The notes: generated by a model not told the origin, from the sequence alone. A DNA stretch of 64,000 nucleotides from Hydractinia symbiolongicarpus (GCF_029227915.1 NC_079875.1:12895001-12959000), one strand, 5' to 3'. Positions 25,700 to 37,501 are shown, counted from the first letter of the stretch. Translations and numbers: made by a program.

Positions 25700-26457
25700 A
25701 TGGCGGCAGCAGTGCCTGCAACAGGATGTAATTACCAATCTTTGATCGCGAAAAACGAATATCAAGTTAAACTAGTCACATTCATCAATGAAGGCGGTGA
25801 CCACTTGCGCTCGATGCTGCACGACCCTGCACGTGGGAACATGCCAAGTGACGAAAATCAACTTTATTTAGCATTGGTACCATTTAAGAAACAACTAAAC
25901 CATTTAAAGAAAGATCAGTTGGAGATTGTGTTTCCACAGAATAAACAAACAAATTCACAACTTTTTGACATCCCTTTGTTATGTGACATTTTAATTAACT
26001 GTTGTCCTGGTATAAAAGCACCAAATGGTGGATGGAAAACTAAAAAGCCACAGTTGAATGACTTCAGTGATGGTGCTGATATTATTCGCATCAGAAATGC
26101 AAGAAATAATGTTATGCATGCAAGAGCACTGACTTTGGCACAATATAACCAATTATGGAACACCATAGAAGGTATATTACAAAGACTTGGCTACGACATA
26201 ACAAAAACCCAGGACTTGAAGTCTGGTTGCTTAAAGGATTTGGACTTATTTAAGGTTAAAATATTGAAAGCAAACATTGAAGTTGTAGAAGACGTCGTCA
26301 AACAGAATAAAGATGATACTAAACAAAATCAAAAACAATTGGAAGATGAAATTAAACGATTAAAAGATGAAATGAAAACAATAAAACTTATTGTTACTTC
26401 ACCGTCGTGTCGTCCGAGAACATCTCTGGTAGAAGAAACTACGAAGGAGGAGGCTAG
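25700..26457 (+). CDS. Exon 1: DZIP3-like HEPN domain and coiled coil
   Basis: ATG at 25700 follows an acceptor-like ttttcttttag ending at 25690, so a non-coding leader exon (or a trans-spliced leader, as in hydrozoans) lies upstream. Conserved DZIP3-HEPN features: FDIPLLCDILINC, a Gly/Trp turn, then ADIIRIRNARNNVMHA. Residues ~205-240 are a Lys/Glu/Gln heptad-like helix. Donor AG/GTAAAT; phase 2. Confidence 0.8.
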
Positions 26458-29400
26458 GTAAATAAAATATTTCCTTTCTCCATTTTTATTCAGTGGTATG
26501 TCTATTTTTTTGTTACCCCTAAATTATATTTCAACCTCTTTTTTAGTTATGTACTGTTGAAAAATAACCAAGGAAACATTGTCATGCAATTTAAGGACGC
26601 ATATTCTAACTGGACTATACAAAAGATAAGCGTCACAACACTTGATAACTTTACAAAACAATTAAAACAGCTTCAACTCAACGAAGATTACGTTGTGGAA
26701 AAGAAACAAAGAAAATTAATCCTGGTTATTTATAAACAAATTGTGAAAGTGATTATCGACTTGTCAATCATGTTAGTTGACAACAACAATACTTCTCAAT
26801 TGATTTCAATTGAAGGTGGGTTTTTCATTTGTTTTATCTAGACCGTTATATTTGTTTATTTGTATAATTGCTTTAAGTATTAACTTTTTTTCTACATGAC
26901 CCACATTTGATGAGCAAATAAGATATTTTCTTCTTTGCTGATTAAATGTTGTTTTATGATCTTTCGATGTAGTTTGATGGAAAAAAAAGCTGTAAACTTG
27001 ATAGAAAGATAATTAATTTGCGAAGGACGTTTATTCAGAATTTACAGCTTAGTCCAAAAAAATTTCGTAGACTCAGAAGTTGGCATTACTGGATAAGAGT
27101 CATCCACACACGGTCCACCTTAAGCTAACAGTGTGCCAACGTAAAAATGCAGCAATGGAAAGTAACTGCTCTTTGTAAAAGAAAATAAAGGGTTTTACCA
27201 GTAAAAAATAAAAGCATTACGTAGGAAGAGTCTTTTTTTTTTAATTTCATGTTTAAAAAACATTTGGTGTTATTTACATTTTTAAAGGAAAGCGCTTTTC
27301 ATCAATGCGAGGTTGGAATATTATCTTCATCATGAGTTAGCTATAAAAGAAATGAATGAAGATGTACATTTATAATTTTTCTTCTTCATTTGATGTTTAA
27401 ACATAAGGCGTCAGAGCTACATCACGAGTAAACAGACACTACAAAAAAGATTGCTTCAATTCCAACAATTAATCGCACATGCTTTTTTGAATCGTTTTGA
27501 AAACCTTTTACTAAATTTCGTCCAGCGATTTATCCTACGATTTCATTTTAAAACCATGGTAGTTTATGACTTCCTTTTTTAAATCACTTAACATTTAAGT
27601 GAAAATGGTTTTAAAATGAACCAACCATTTTCGTTGTTTGCCACTTCTTGCAACACAAGTCCCTCTTTGACGACTTGTGGCATGTTTTAAATAGTCTCTT
27701 GCTCCAGTTTAAATATAACACAACAGCAAAGCATTATAGTGTTAGCATGAAAAATGGGAGCTATCTTTAATACAGCCAACTACGATTATTTTATTATTTG
27801 CATTTATAAAAAAACCTTGATTTTTTTTCTTTATGTTCAAACGTAACAATGTTTTGGCGCATTCTTGAAGACGCTAAAGTTAGTAACCGAATTCGCAAGC
27901 AAAATCCTTTTTTATTCATGTTCTTAAATTCTGAAATGCTCATTTGTAATTTTTAAATTGAATGAAATGGTGAAAGCTTTATGCTCTTAACATTGCTAGG
28001 TATGGAGGACGAGAATGGATGCCTCTAAAATTAAACATCACTAGAGAATTGCAATATTATTTCTGTCTGTCTTTTAAACGACATCAGAATCACTTTTAAA
28101 AGTCTAAAAAAAAAATAGAATCTCTCTAAAAACTCTTTAAAACGTTCATCTACAATGAAACCTTTTTTACCATGTTTTTGACAAAAAAATGCGTAAAAAC
28201 ATCTATGTATGTACGAGAGAGCTTGACTGCAGGAAACGTTGCTCGTCAAAAATGCTGCTGTCACTACACACACGACCAACATAAGTCCTTGCATACTTGT
28301 TTTGGGAAATTCATTTAAATGGAAACAGGATTTTTATGTTTACCACTGCTGTATTCCATTAATTACCGAATATAGGATGCAATCAGCAATAATTTGTGAA
28401 ACTAGCTTGACCAACATAATTCAAGTTAGGATGAACAATAACATCGTTTGCTAGTTGACACTTTACGTAGGTTAAATGTAAATTATCTGTGTAGGAATGC
28501 TGCAAATAAAATTATATCTATGTTTTCACTCTAGATATAACATTGGCAATGGCACATCAGTGTACCATGAATCATTTGAATGTGATAACTCACAACAGTG
28601 GTACATTATCTAAACAGATCGATTTCATTGTCAAAACAAATACAGATGAAGCAGATATTGAATTTCTATGTGGTGGAAGTCTGCAACGAATGCCAGGTGC
28701 AGAATATGAAAAATTTGAAAGAGGCTACACTCATCGTTATTTTACAGTCAAAGACATGTGTCTGGCCGAACCACTACAGTTTCCACCTCCAATGCCAAAT
28801 CAGAAAAATTCCACTGTCGCACAAAGGATAAAAGACCTTATGATTAAATCACAACATAAGTTATTTACAATATTTACGCATTATAACACGAAAGAACATA
28901 TCAAATTCTTAAAACTAGATAAAGAATTCCCTACTGACTTAGGAAGAACTGTTCCTGAGAATAATAGAATTCTACTGGTACTCCTTGATTCTATCATAAA
29001 CATTCGTTATACAGAAGCAACAGATGCATTCAGTATACAAGCTGAATTTAAGTCAGGAGAAGAAGACCTAAAAGATCTATCCATTGTCAACAAAAAATAT
29101 CTTAAAAGTGGTAACATGGCAATGATAAACGTTGTAGCAGCTCCTAATTTTGAAAACACTCAGGACACTTGCATATGCTCTGACTGCGACTTGCTGTGTA
29201 AAAGAACTTGGTCTGAGGATAAAAATATACAGGATTTCTTTTCTAATATTTTACAGAAATCAGAAGCTGAAGGTAGTGACATAAGTGGAAAAGAACAATA
29301 TGTTAGCATCGTCAGTAGAATTATGTGTTTTATGGCTACAAGAGAATCGCTGTATTCAGTTCCTTCACTTAGCAAAAACACCCACGAGCAGATAAGTTCG

Positions 29401-32400
29401 CTAATATTATCTCCACAACAACTACGATATCTTTATAGCAACTCCTTAAGAAAAATCATAATCGGTCCGTTGGGCAGCGGTAAAACGGTGTTAGCCCTAT
29501 CTCACCTTGAACTTACTTACAAACTGTCAGAAAGTGCCAGTGTCATTTATTACGTGATTTGGGACGATAAAACATTGCTGACACAAGAAATTGCGGGGCA
29601 CGCTAACAGATTTGATTACAAAGCCAATGTCACAGTTGTAGTCAAAAATATTGTTGAGTTGGCAAAGGATTTAAAGATGAAAAAAACGCCGACCCTTTCT
29701 TATTTGCTGAAGTCGTTAGTTGAAAAGCACGTTGATGAAAAGCTGCATCTGATTATTGATGAATTGAACGGAGAACTGCTTGATATCGACGAATCTTCAT
29801 CGTTCAAACAGTATTTGGAGACTGAAACCAAATTGCAGGATTCCCTTATTGTTTTCTTACCACAATCCATTGAGAAGCATAGAACGTTTATTTCACACGA
29901 GAAAGTCACAAGACATGACAAGTATAAATTTGCAGAAACAGGAATGAAGGTATTGAAACTTAACAAGGCAATGAGAACAACCAAATTAATTTTTCAATTC
30001 TTACAGGCTTTCGAAAAAGAAGTAAGTCAGAAGAAAGTGACTATTAAGCTTCCAGAACAGGAATCTAATAAAATCGATGATAAAATGACGGTTCGGATTT
30101 TTACAAAAATATCGAGTCCCTTATCAAAAATTTGTCGACAAATCAAACAACCACAGCAGCAACCGCAGGCACAACAACAACCACAACAGCAACAACTGTC
30201 ACAGCAACAACTACCACAGCAGCACAACCTACAGCAACAGCACCAGGAACAACAACAACAACAGCAGCAGCTGCAACAACAAGAAAAAGTTATCAGTAGC
30301 AACACAGAAGAAGAAGAAATATTTGAAACACCAATTGATATTGATGTTGTTGCAGCCTCCATGCACGACAAGGATCTTTCAGAAAATGTTAGGAGTGACA
30401 TAACATTAAATTTCAACACGGCAGATTTGATTGGTCATAATATCGAAGGTACAAAGCCCTGTTTAATACATCCATCAACTAAACAAATAACAGAAGAAGA
30501 GTTTATTCCAATGTTAGCTTTTGTTTTACAAGATGCATGCTTACGTCGCAGCACAAAGCGTTTGTTTATTTATAACACAATCCGTCAGAAGACTCTATTT
30601 TATAAATTGCTAAAATTATTAAAAATCGATTTTGTCCACTACGATCAGTCCACTGGTTGGAAAGTGTTGAGCAGTAAAGATATTAATGTTTGCGGTTTTC
30701 CACATAGTCAAGGTTATAACTTGCTGACTACTCCGGAGGGTAGCCGTGGTATTGAAGCAGCTGAATGTATCTGCATAATCGAAAGCAATGATTGTACGTT
30801 AAAACATTTTACGTTGGAAGCAATGTCCAGAGCGACACAAAAACTAGTCCTTCTTTCAACTTCGAACGTTTATTCCTCAGATACAATAGAGTCATCAATT
30901 GGTCATATCATCGGCAAACTAGCACCTGAGTATCTAGTAGAACTCATTGTGGGGCCTTCCAGCGACGGGGAAACAGAAGTACCGTTCACCAAGTTCCGCG
31001 AAGGTGAAAACAAAATATTTTTCAACATAAACACCTGCTGTTGGAAATTTGAAGAAATGGTGAATGATTTGGAAGAAACAGTTGATTTTCAGCTACCATC
31101 CGAAAGCACAAACGCGCACGAGATCGTTATTAAAAAGTAAGTTATTTACTCCAACCAAAAAAGGAAGAACATCTTGCAAATATAAAAATACCAATTTTTT
31201 TTAATTTTTGGCTGTGTGATAAAAAAGGACTGAAAGATGACGAAAATAAAAAAAGATCGAACAAAGCATGACCATAATGCCACCCCTTCTAAAAACCTTA
31301 TGTCTGTAGGGTACAGAAAGTGAAGGATGCAGAGATGTAGCTTTTCACATCCTGTTTTCTTTTTTTTCTCCAGAATAAGTTGCCATCGAGCTATTATGAC
31401 TAGTATTAAGATCGAACATTTAAGTTACTTCAGCTACCTAAGGTAATTTAGCTTTGTTTATTATTTAGCCTATATCTTGTCTTAAAAAAACATTTCTTAA
31501 AAATTTATTCCTTATTAAATTCGAGCAAAAGCTACAGAATATGAAGTTCTATCTAATACATGGGAATTTTTAATAGCTTTAATTGTAGTACGTAAAAATT
31601 TTTGAAACTTTTTGTCAGGTTTAATAGGTATTATTCGTGTCAAACAATATAAAAAGTATTTCCATCTATATTGTAAACGAACACATAAAATTTCATAGGG
31701 AAGAATTTAATTGTCAAAAATAAAAAAATAAGAATGGGTAAAAGAAGGAGGCCTAAATGGACAAAAGTTTAATCAATCGAAGCCATGTAAATATATTTAT
31801 CCGTAGCCACAGTGAGAATTCCAGTTTTCAACAAAGCTTTTTATTAAGCAGAAATAAACAAATAAAAATGTTTTGTACTAAAAATGCTTTTTAAATTTTA
31901 GTCTTCATCCTCCTGGAAAAGTCGATAACACAATCTGCTCATATGTGTCTGAAACATCATGTGCATTAAGTTGGAGAAGTGATGCCGACAAATACACAGT
32001 TAAAAAACAAGAAGGAAAAGTTTGGAGCACATTGGCTAGTGGTATTACTTCTAACAAATACATCGTGGATGGTGTGAAGATTGATGAAGGATACAAGTTT
32101 TGTGTTATTGCTAGTAATAAGGTCGGACAATCAGATGACAGCATATTCTCTTATCGTCACAGGTAAGGTTTTGTGACGATAATAAATAACCTGTTTCAAA
32201 TTTGGCAAATTTCAGAGGTACTTATTTTTTCCTTATTATTCTAGGCATCTAAAGGTTAAAGGTATCACATTTAGAGGTAAAAAAAATATTTATTGTTAAT
32301 GAACCACGAAACCACGAGAAGTCACTCTTTTAAACAACCTTGTTATTTGACAGTAAAGAAAGCTTGGAATTGCTACTAAAACTCATAATCGGTCATTCAT

Positions 32401-34412
32401 ACTAACATATAAGCTTTAGCAAGATCATTATTCCTAATATAATCCCAACTATATATTTATGATATAACCTGCAAATTTAACTAAAATACAACTAGGTAAT
32501 AAAATCTAGTGCATGCTTATAAATGTGGAAGGTTCATTAAGCTTGAACTTTTATTATCTGTGGATGGTGCAAAGTAATTATTGGTACCACAAAAAGGGGG
32601 AGAGGGCTGGTTGGCAAACGAAAATGGTCTGGCTTGTTCGGGTCATTTTCTATAACGCTTTTCTATCCTAAAAATTACTAGTGTTACAACTGATTTTATT
32701 TTCCCTCTAGGTTTATTTATTTTCATTTATTTTTGTTTGCATGCCCAAATTTTGTAAACTAACTGCGACCATACGCAGCAAATCAGTGGACAATAATCGA
32801 CCGTTTAAAGAAGTTAGAGAATGCAAAGAATTTCACCGTTTAGCACATAATACTAATAGCCATTCCCTAAATTGTAGCAGAATTTCAAAAATCACTAACT
32901 TATCACCTAACAAATCACTTATAAATATTTTTATAAGCACCCTTCTCGAATAAACGAATATTTTGAAAACTAGAATACAACGAATTTTACAAAAAACCAG
33001 CTTTGTTCTTAAAATCATTTGAGCATGATATTTCATGTCAAAATGTCTATTGGTATTTCTATCTCTTTGGATAATAATCTTTTTTATGAATTTCTCTTTT
33101 GTAACAGAATACGCGTTGTGGCTTAACAGTGATGTAAAGCTATGTAATGCGGAGAATGCAATACACGTTTCCCGAATGACATTGCTAAGATTTTTAACTA
33201 CTTGCTTATGATCTCATACATGCAAGGTGTTGTGGGTAATGTGAACTCTTGTTTAAAAGACCTAATTTTCCTCAGAAAGCAAAGTCCTTGCCTGGATCTT
33301 GTAAAAAAAGTCCAGGTGGCGTAGTATAAACGAACGCCCCTGAGAGTTGATTAGATTTTGCTATCTTAGCGTTTACTTGAACATGGTGGTTTCTTTATAA
33401 ATCGACGTAATTTAAATTCTCTTTGCGTTGCGTTGCAATTTATTGATTCATTGATTCATTGATTCATTTATTTATTCTTTTATTTTTTCATTCATTCGTT
33501 TATTCATTCATTCATTCATTTATTTATTTATTTTTAGACATTAAAACGCTTATTCTAAAAAACGAGATCAATAAGTTAAGACAAATACTCTCAATTCACT
33601 CAAGCATCGTCCACATGAGAGACCAGTACAAAAACACACCACTAATATGGACAGCACGTTACACTGATTATCCATCTGTGATACAACTTCTTATCCAACA
33701 TGGTAGCGATGTTTGGGCTAGGGAGAATTACCAAGCAAACAGTTTCCATCATGCTGCATGGAATGATCGTCCCAATGTTTTACAAGTTTTGTGTCGACAC
33801 GATGTGACACACATCAACCGAGCAGATATTTTCAACCGAACACCGTTGTATAGCGCTGCATTTTATGGTAACCCCTCGTGTGTCGATGTGCTGTTACATC
33901 ATAATAATATTGACGTCACAATTACAGATAAATTTGGAAGAACTGCGTATGATGCTGCTGGGCTATGGAAAAATAAACAAAATCGTGAAATAATTAGACA
34001 GAAGATTAAAGATTACGAAGTAAGTTATTTTTATTAGGAAAAACAGCTACTTTTCGTGAAAGTATACAAGTTTTTGAAAACATTGAAAACATGTTCCAAA
34101 ATAAAACAATAATAAGGCTGTTTTCAAAAGTTGCAATTTTGTTGTGAAGAAGAAAAGAAAAAAGGATATAGAATATGAAACTTTTTGTTTTAGATGTCCT
34201 CATAAATATGTCAAGAATGAAATTATTATGTTTGGAAAATAATGTCCGCTTCATCACGTAAGGTTGTACTTTTATACATTGATGAAAATGTCTCAAACAA
34301 AACAAATAAATTTTTTTCTTAGATCTGTTATGAAGTTAATTTATAATTTTTATTTTTTATATTTCAGGCGAGAACTGCTATGGAAATTTTTATACAATTT
34401 TGTTTATTGTAA
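25700..34412 (+). CDS. HEPN / SF1-helicase / FN3 / ankyrin multidomain protein (six coding exons seen)
   Basis: Exons 25700-26457, 26547-26815, 28535-31136, 31902-32162, 33538-34019 and 34368-34412 give ~1,470 residues. Order: DZIP3-like HEPN domain (1-180) with R135-N-N-V-M-H140, the R-x4-H ribonuclease-type motif; coiled coil (~200-240); unassigned region (~253-620); SF1/Schlafen-like ATPase with Walker A GPLGSGKT (~653-660), Walker B LHLIIDE (~746-752), motif V-like SRGIE (~1079) and motif VI-like SRATQKL (~1107); fibronectin III (~1210-1297); about four ankyrin repeats; short tail. A Gln-rich insert (~881-925) splits the helicase lobes. There is no signal peptide or clear membrane span, so it is probably intracellular. 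Family knowledge suggests RNA binding or cleavage driven by an ATPase, as in antiviral helicases; function is inferred. All junctions keep phase except exon 4 to 5 (phase 2 into phase 1), so a short exon or other acceptor is missing from this model. Confidence 0.75.
26547..26815 (+). CDS. Exon 2: uncharacterised
   Basis: Preceded by ctcttttttag. Opens with SYVLLKNNQGNIVMQFKDA when joined to exon 1 (AG plus T gives Ser) and ends GAAG/GTGGG. The 90 residues are Lys/Gln/Ile-rich, with no motif I recognise. Phase 1 out, matching exon 3. Confidence 0.7.
28535..31136 (+). CDS. Exon 3: SF1/Schlafen-like helicase ATPase
   Basis: A 2.6-kb exon, open throughout (~867 residues), after cactctag. Its first ~300 residues are unassigned and include a Cys cluster (CICSDCDLLC). 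Then come SPQQLRYLYSNS and the P-loop GPLGSGKTVLALSHL, Walker B IIDELNGE, an SF1 motif IV-like LNKAMRTTKLIFQFL, the Gln-rich insert, and a C-terminal lobe with TTPEGSRGIEAAECI and EAMSRATQKLVLL. The pairing of RGIE with SRA..KL is typical of SF1/DUF2075/Schlafen helicase lobes, not NACHT ATPases. Confidence 0.8.
31902..32162 (+). CDS. Exon 4: fibronectin type III domain
   Basis: One exon equals one FN3 domain. It starts LHPPGKVDN, has the ALSW core Trp, YTVKKQEGKVW, NKYIVDGVKIDEGYKFCV and IASNKVGQS. Those are the usual B, C, E and F/G strand landmarks. Acceptor ttaaattttag; donor CACAG/GTAAGG. Phase 2 at both ends (last two bases AG). Confidence 0.8.
33436..33535. repeat. TTCA/TTTA microsatellite in intron 4 acceptor
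   Basis: Imperfect (ttca)n and (ttta)n fill the last ~100 bases of the intron and form its pyrimidine tract. An apparent N-terminal Phe/Ile/His-rich extension of the ankyrin frame is just translated microsatellite. Confidence 0.85.
33538..34019 (+). CDS. Exon 5: ankyrin repeats
   Basis: About four ankyrin repeats, with landmarks NTPLIWTARYTDYPSVIQLL, NSFHHAAWNDRPNVLQVL, RTPLYSAAFYGNPSCVDVLL and GRTAYDAAGLW. Acceptor ttatttatttttag is embedded in a TTCA/TTTA microsatellite. Donor GAA/GTAAGT. The acceptor leaves phase 1, whereas exon 4 ends in phase 2. Confidence 0.75.
34368..34412 (+). CDS. Exon 6: C-terminal tail
   Basis: After ttttatatttcag the frame reads 14 residues (ARTAMEIFIQFCLL) and stops at 34410-34412. 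An AATAAA follows 38 bp later. The tail is short and hydrophobic and its role is unclear. Confidence 0.6.
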   Translation, partial: ARTAMEIFIQFCLL

Positions 34413-34449
34413 TTTATATATGTATTTGTATTAATTATTAATTCAATTT

Positions 34450-34455
34450 AATAAA
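34450..34455 (+). terminator. Poly(A) signal of the HEPN-helicase gene
   Basis: Canonical AATAAA 38 bp after the stop codon, followed by very AT-rich sequence. Confidence 0.6.
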
Positions 34456-35344
34456 GGATATATTCTATTATAATATAATATATTAAAGGAAATAGGGGCT
34501 TAAAGTTAGTCGGGAAAAATTTGGACACCAATGACCAATATTAGTTAATTTTACCCTAACGAGAGCTTCGTTTCTTATTTCCGAAAAGAAATACATTTAA
34601 AATTATATGGTTTGTTGTTTTTACATTTCTTACATTTTTTGTTTCGATCATGCATTGGCTAAGATGTTGATACACTGGTGTACTTTATATAGCGCCGGAT
34701 ACACTCAGAACATTATTTTTTTCATACCCGCAAAACGACGACATAAGGCTTTTCACTAGAAGTTTCTTAAAACGAACTGAGTGCAATTCAAGACTGTGTT
34801 TACATGGGCGCTCATTCGTACTAAGTTGAGCGGTCTTATAAAAAACATTTGGATGACTTTAAATATTTTGAAAAGACTCTGGGTTTTAAAATTTAGTTTT
34901 GTTTACAAATACGCGGGTAAGTTTAAAAGACCTTTGTTAATCAAGTAACAAGATAATTTGTTTTAGTATAATCTGTGGAGGTGAGAAAGGTGTAAAAGTT
35001 AGTAAAAGCGCAAAAACTTATACTTGCGCAAAAAGAAGGCATTAGGCAGAAGGCATTTTTTTATTGATTTGCTTGTTTGTCCAAATGTTTAAAAACTCCA
35101 GAGATAGAAATATGTTCGCAGAAATATTATTGTAATAACTTGGCTAGCCGGAGAGTGATAAAACATAAAGAGCTAGAAATTGAAGCGTCACATTTACGGG
35201 TAAAGACGTTATGAACTTTTCCTTTATATCTATTTGTGCTTACTCTCCAGGTAAATACTTTTATTAACTATGTTGACATTCTTCCTGTCCTTTATCTAAC
35301 CTCGTTTTCCTGCTAATACACAATTTTTTTGGAAATTGGTTTAC
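34456..35344. other. Intergenic, no gene recognised
   Basis: Nothing beyond AT-rich sequence and short frames with no homology I can name. Confidence 0.45.
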
Positions 35345-35725
35345 CTATTGATTATATAAATAACGATAATAAAAATAATGTATTGAATAATATGTTTTCG
35401 ACGAGACATCAGGATTTAAAAAATTTCTGACATCAGCAAAGACTTGCCATATTACAGAAATAATTAATAAATTTCGGATACTCATTGCCTTCATCGTGCA
35501 TATCTTAAAACGCAAAATGAAAAAATGTGTAAAATCACGCAATTTTGACGAACGGTTGCAGAGATATTGGGGTTTAAAGGTATTTTGATAACCTCTTCAA
35601 CCTGTCCATTCCAAAAAGGATTCGGGGACCCAGGTTTCAGAAACTCACCCAATTTGTCTCTAGTTACCAGCGTGGTGAGAAATGACTGATGTTACCAAGC
35701 TCGTTTCCAAGTTAATTGGCCTTAA
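35345..35725 (-). mobile_element. Dispersed repeat, minus-strand copy
   Basis: Reads on the minus strand as a diverged copy of 39025-39510. Shared landmarks, in order: cttggaaacgag, tcaccac, ggtaactag, cctgggtccccgaat, then ccccaatatctctgcaacc. The plus copy ends in a Helitron-type hairpin, so this is probably a relative of the same non-autonomous family with its terminus lost. Confidence 0.6.
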
Positions 35726-35986
35726 AGTTATATATACATAGCATACCTCTATTGATTATTTATTTACAGGTTCTCAATGGTAAGACTAGTTATTTGTCTT
35801 CTGTGAGTTTCCTTGTTTACAAAGGTGTTTCGTTAGTTAGCATTATTACATATTTTTAATCTTGTAACAATTCATTTTATTGAATTTAGTACTGTAACAC
35901 TTTACTACTGTATATACCTTTGTTTACGAAAAAAATATCTTTCTATATAGATTAAAATAAAGATATTGACGATAAGTTACTGTTAA

Positions 35987-36009
35987 TGACGTCAATATTA
36001 ATGACGTCA
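35987..36009. promoter_or_regulatory. Paired CRE-like sites
   Basis: The perfect palindrome TGACGTCA occurs twice (35987-35994 and 36002-36009), each within the repeated 14-mer taatgacgtcaata. TGACGTCA is the CREB/ATF consensus (established). No gene start is visible nearby, so regulatory use is only a possibility. Confidence 0.35.
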
Positions 36010-36142
36010 ATACGTTGAATTTGTCGGCTAACATTTGAGACATAATAACGTCAGCAATTTATCCGTTAAGATACAAAAAACATTTAAAAACTTTAAATGA
36101 CATTTTCATGTAAACGTATGTTAATAATTACAACACATATAC

Positions 36143-36560
36143 ATGGCCGAACAAGATGAGAACATTACATACACGATGGAAGTTGAAGATCCAACAAAAT
36201 CACTACAGTTCTTATATCTGTACATCCAAAATTGTGATGGATGCTTCAAATTCAAGATCCACGGAAAAATCGCTATTACCAATGCACAGATAAAACCGCA
36301 CTCTGGGCACGACACTAAAATCTTGAAGGGTAACTTTATAGGTTTCCTCAACAGGGCCTATACCATCCGCGAGGGGAACATCTGGAAGAGGAAATTCAAT
36401 TCCTAATTAAGTGCTTCACAGAATATGGGTATAAGAAACTGGAACTATAACAAATCGAAAGTTCCTATCGACGAAAACGAAACGAAGAGCAAGACGGCAG
36501 AGATGGATTACGTTCATTCTTCAAAAAAGTTGAGAAAGAGCTGAACACATCAAAGAAAAT
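36143..36560 (+). pseudogene. Penelope-like reverse transcriptase fragment
   Basis: The frame starting at 36143 reads YTMEVEDPTKSLQFLYLYI and then AITNAQIKPHSGHDTKILKG, followed by FIGFLNRAYTI. This resembles the C-terminal reverse-transcriptase region of Penelope-like elements, usually F-T-M-E-x-E...LQFLDL...P.S.....I.KG....L..RA. A frameshift near 36385-36395 moves the continuation (EEEIQFLIKCFTEYGYKKLEL) to another frame, and a stop follows at 36448. Only ~130 residues remain, so it is a dead fragment. Confidence 0.6.
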
Positions 36561-37501
36561 AAATTCGGGAAAGGTCTGTTATTTAAAAACTCATTTATGC
36601 GTTGCCTCTGCTGTGTGGAGCTTAAATTTTCTTTAGAAATTCGTATATTTGTTGCCTACGATGGCCCAGAATTGCGTAAAATAATTCTAAACGGCGTAAA
36701 CAAGTCTTTTAATTAAGTAAAATAAACCTTAACTACCTAAAATAAATCCGTCGCGTAAAAAATAATTTCAACAGTATAAATCACATCTGTAAAAGGCTAT
36801 TTATTTTCAAGAGATACATAATTGTCTTCTAAATCAATAGATTTCTTTATGAATTTTTGACAAAGACAAGGGATTAGTTTAAGGTGACGGTTTTTTTAAA
36901 TCGCGATTTTTTCAGCGATACTTAATCAAAGTTTATTCATTCATACATCACCAAAAAGCATTTTCAACCACCTATCAAATGGTATAAAATAATTTGAAAC
37001 TTTTTATCTCGTGAAAAGTACACAGACATTTTTGAAACACACCCTGGCTTCAAAATCCCATTCGATATTCTATAGAATCGTGAGAGATGTATGTAAAAAA
37101 CGATTTTTTAATTACTTTTCACAAAGTCCCCGTCTGAAAAAGCCATTTTTTAACTTAAACTTTCGTCTTTAAGATGTAATATCTAGAGAATCGTTGATTT
37201 TTTAAAAATAAAAAAAATCGCTCTTAGATAAACACGTTGGCTACAGCACAGTAGCACTTTTCGTTGTAGATCTTCTGTAGTTTTGTAAAAGAGATTTGAA
37301 ATGTAATAGATGGTATACGAAAAAAACAACACTACGAAAAAGTGTTTTAAAGATTTTTTAAAATATCACACCTTTCAAGCATACTCTTAATGATGGTGAT
37401 ACTTTCACACTTCCGAGGCGATGAATATTCAAAAGGTTGTTCATTTAAATTTTATTATTCGCAAAGAATAATAAGAATACAATATAATTAGAACTTTCTA
37501 A
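36561..37501. other. No gene recognised
   Basis: AT-rich sequence with long A and T runs and no open frame of interest. Confidence 0.45.

Noticed and set aside
29461-29490. NACHT ATPase (NLR-type) reading of the P-loop
   Set aside because: The downstream SRGIE and SRATQKL motifs and lack of NACHT Walker B signature favour an SF1 helicase.
29700-29984. 94-codon minus-strand frame inside exon 3
   Set aside because: Shadow of the helicase exon; no domain.
30027-30419. 130-codon minus-strand frame rich in Cys
   Set aside because: It is the antisense of the CAA/CAG glutamine tract; Cys codons arise from the repeat.
33459-33537. N-terminal Phe/Ile/His/Ser extension of the ankyrin frame
   Set aside because: It is translated TTCA/TTTA microsatellite in an intron; an acceptor at 33536-33537 defines the exon.
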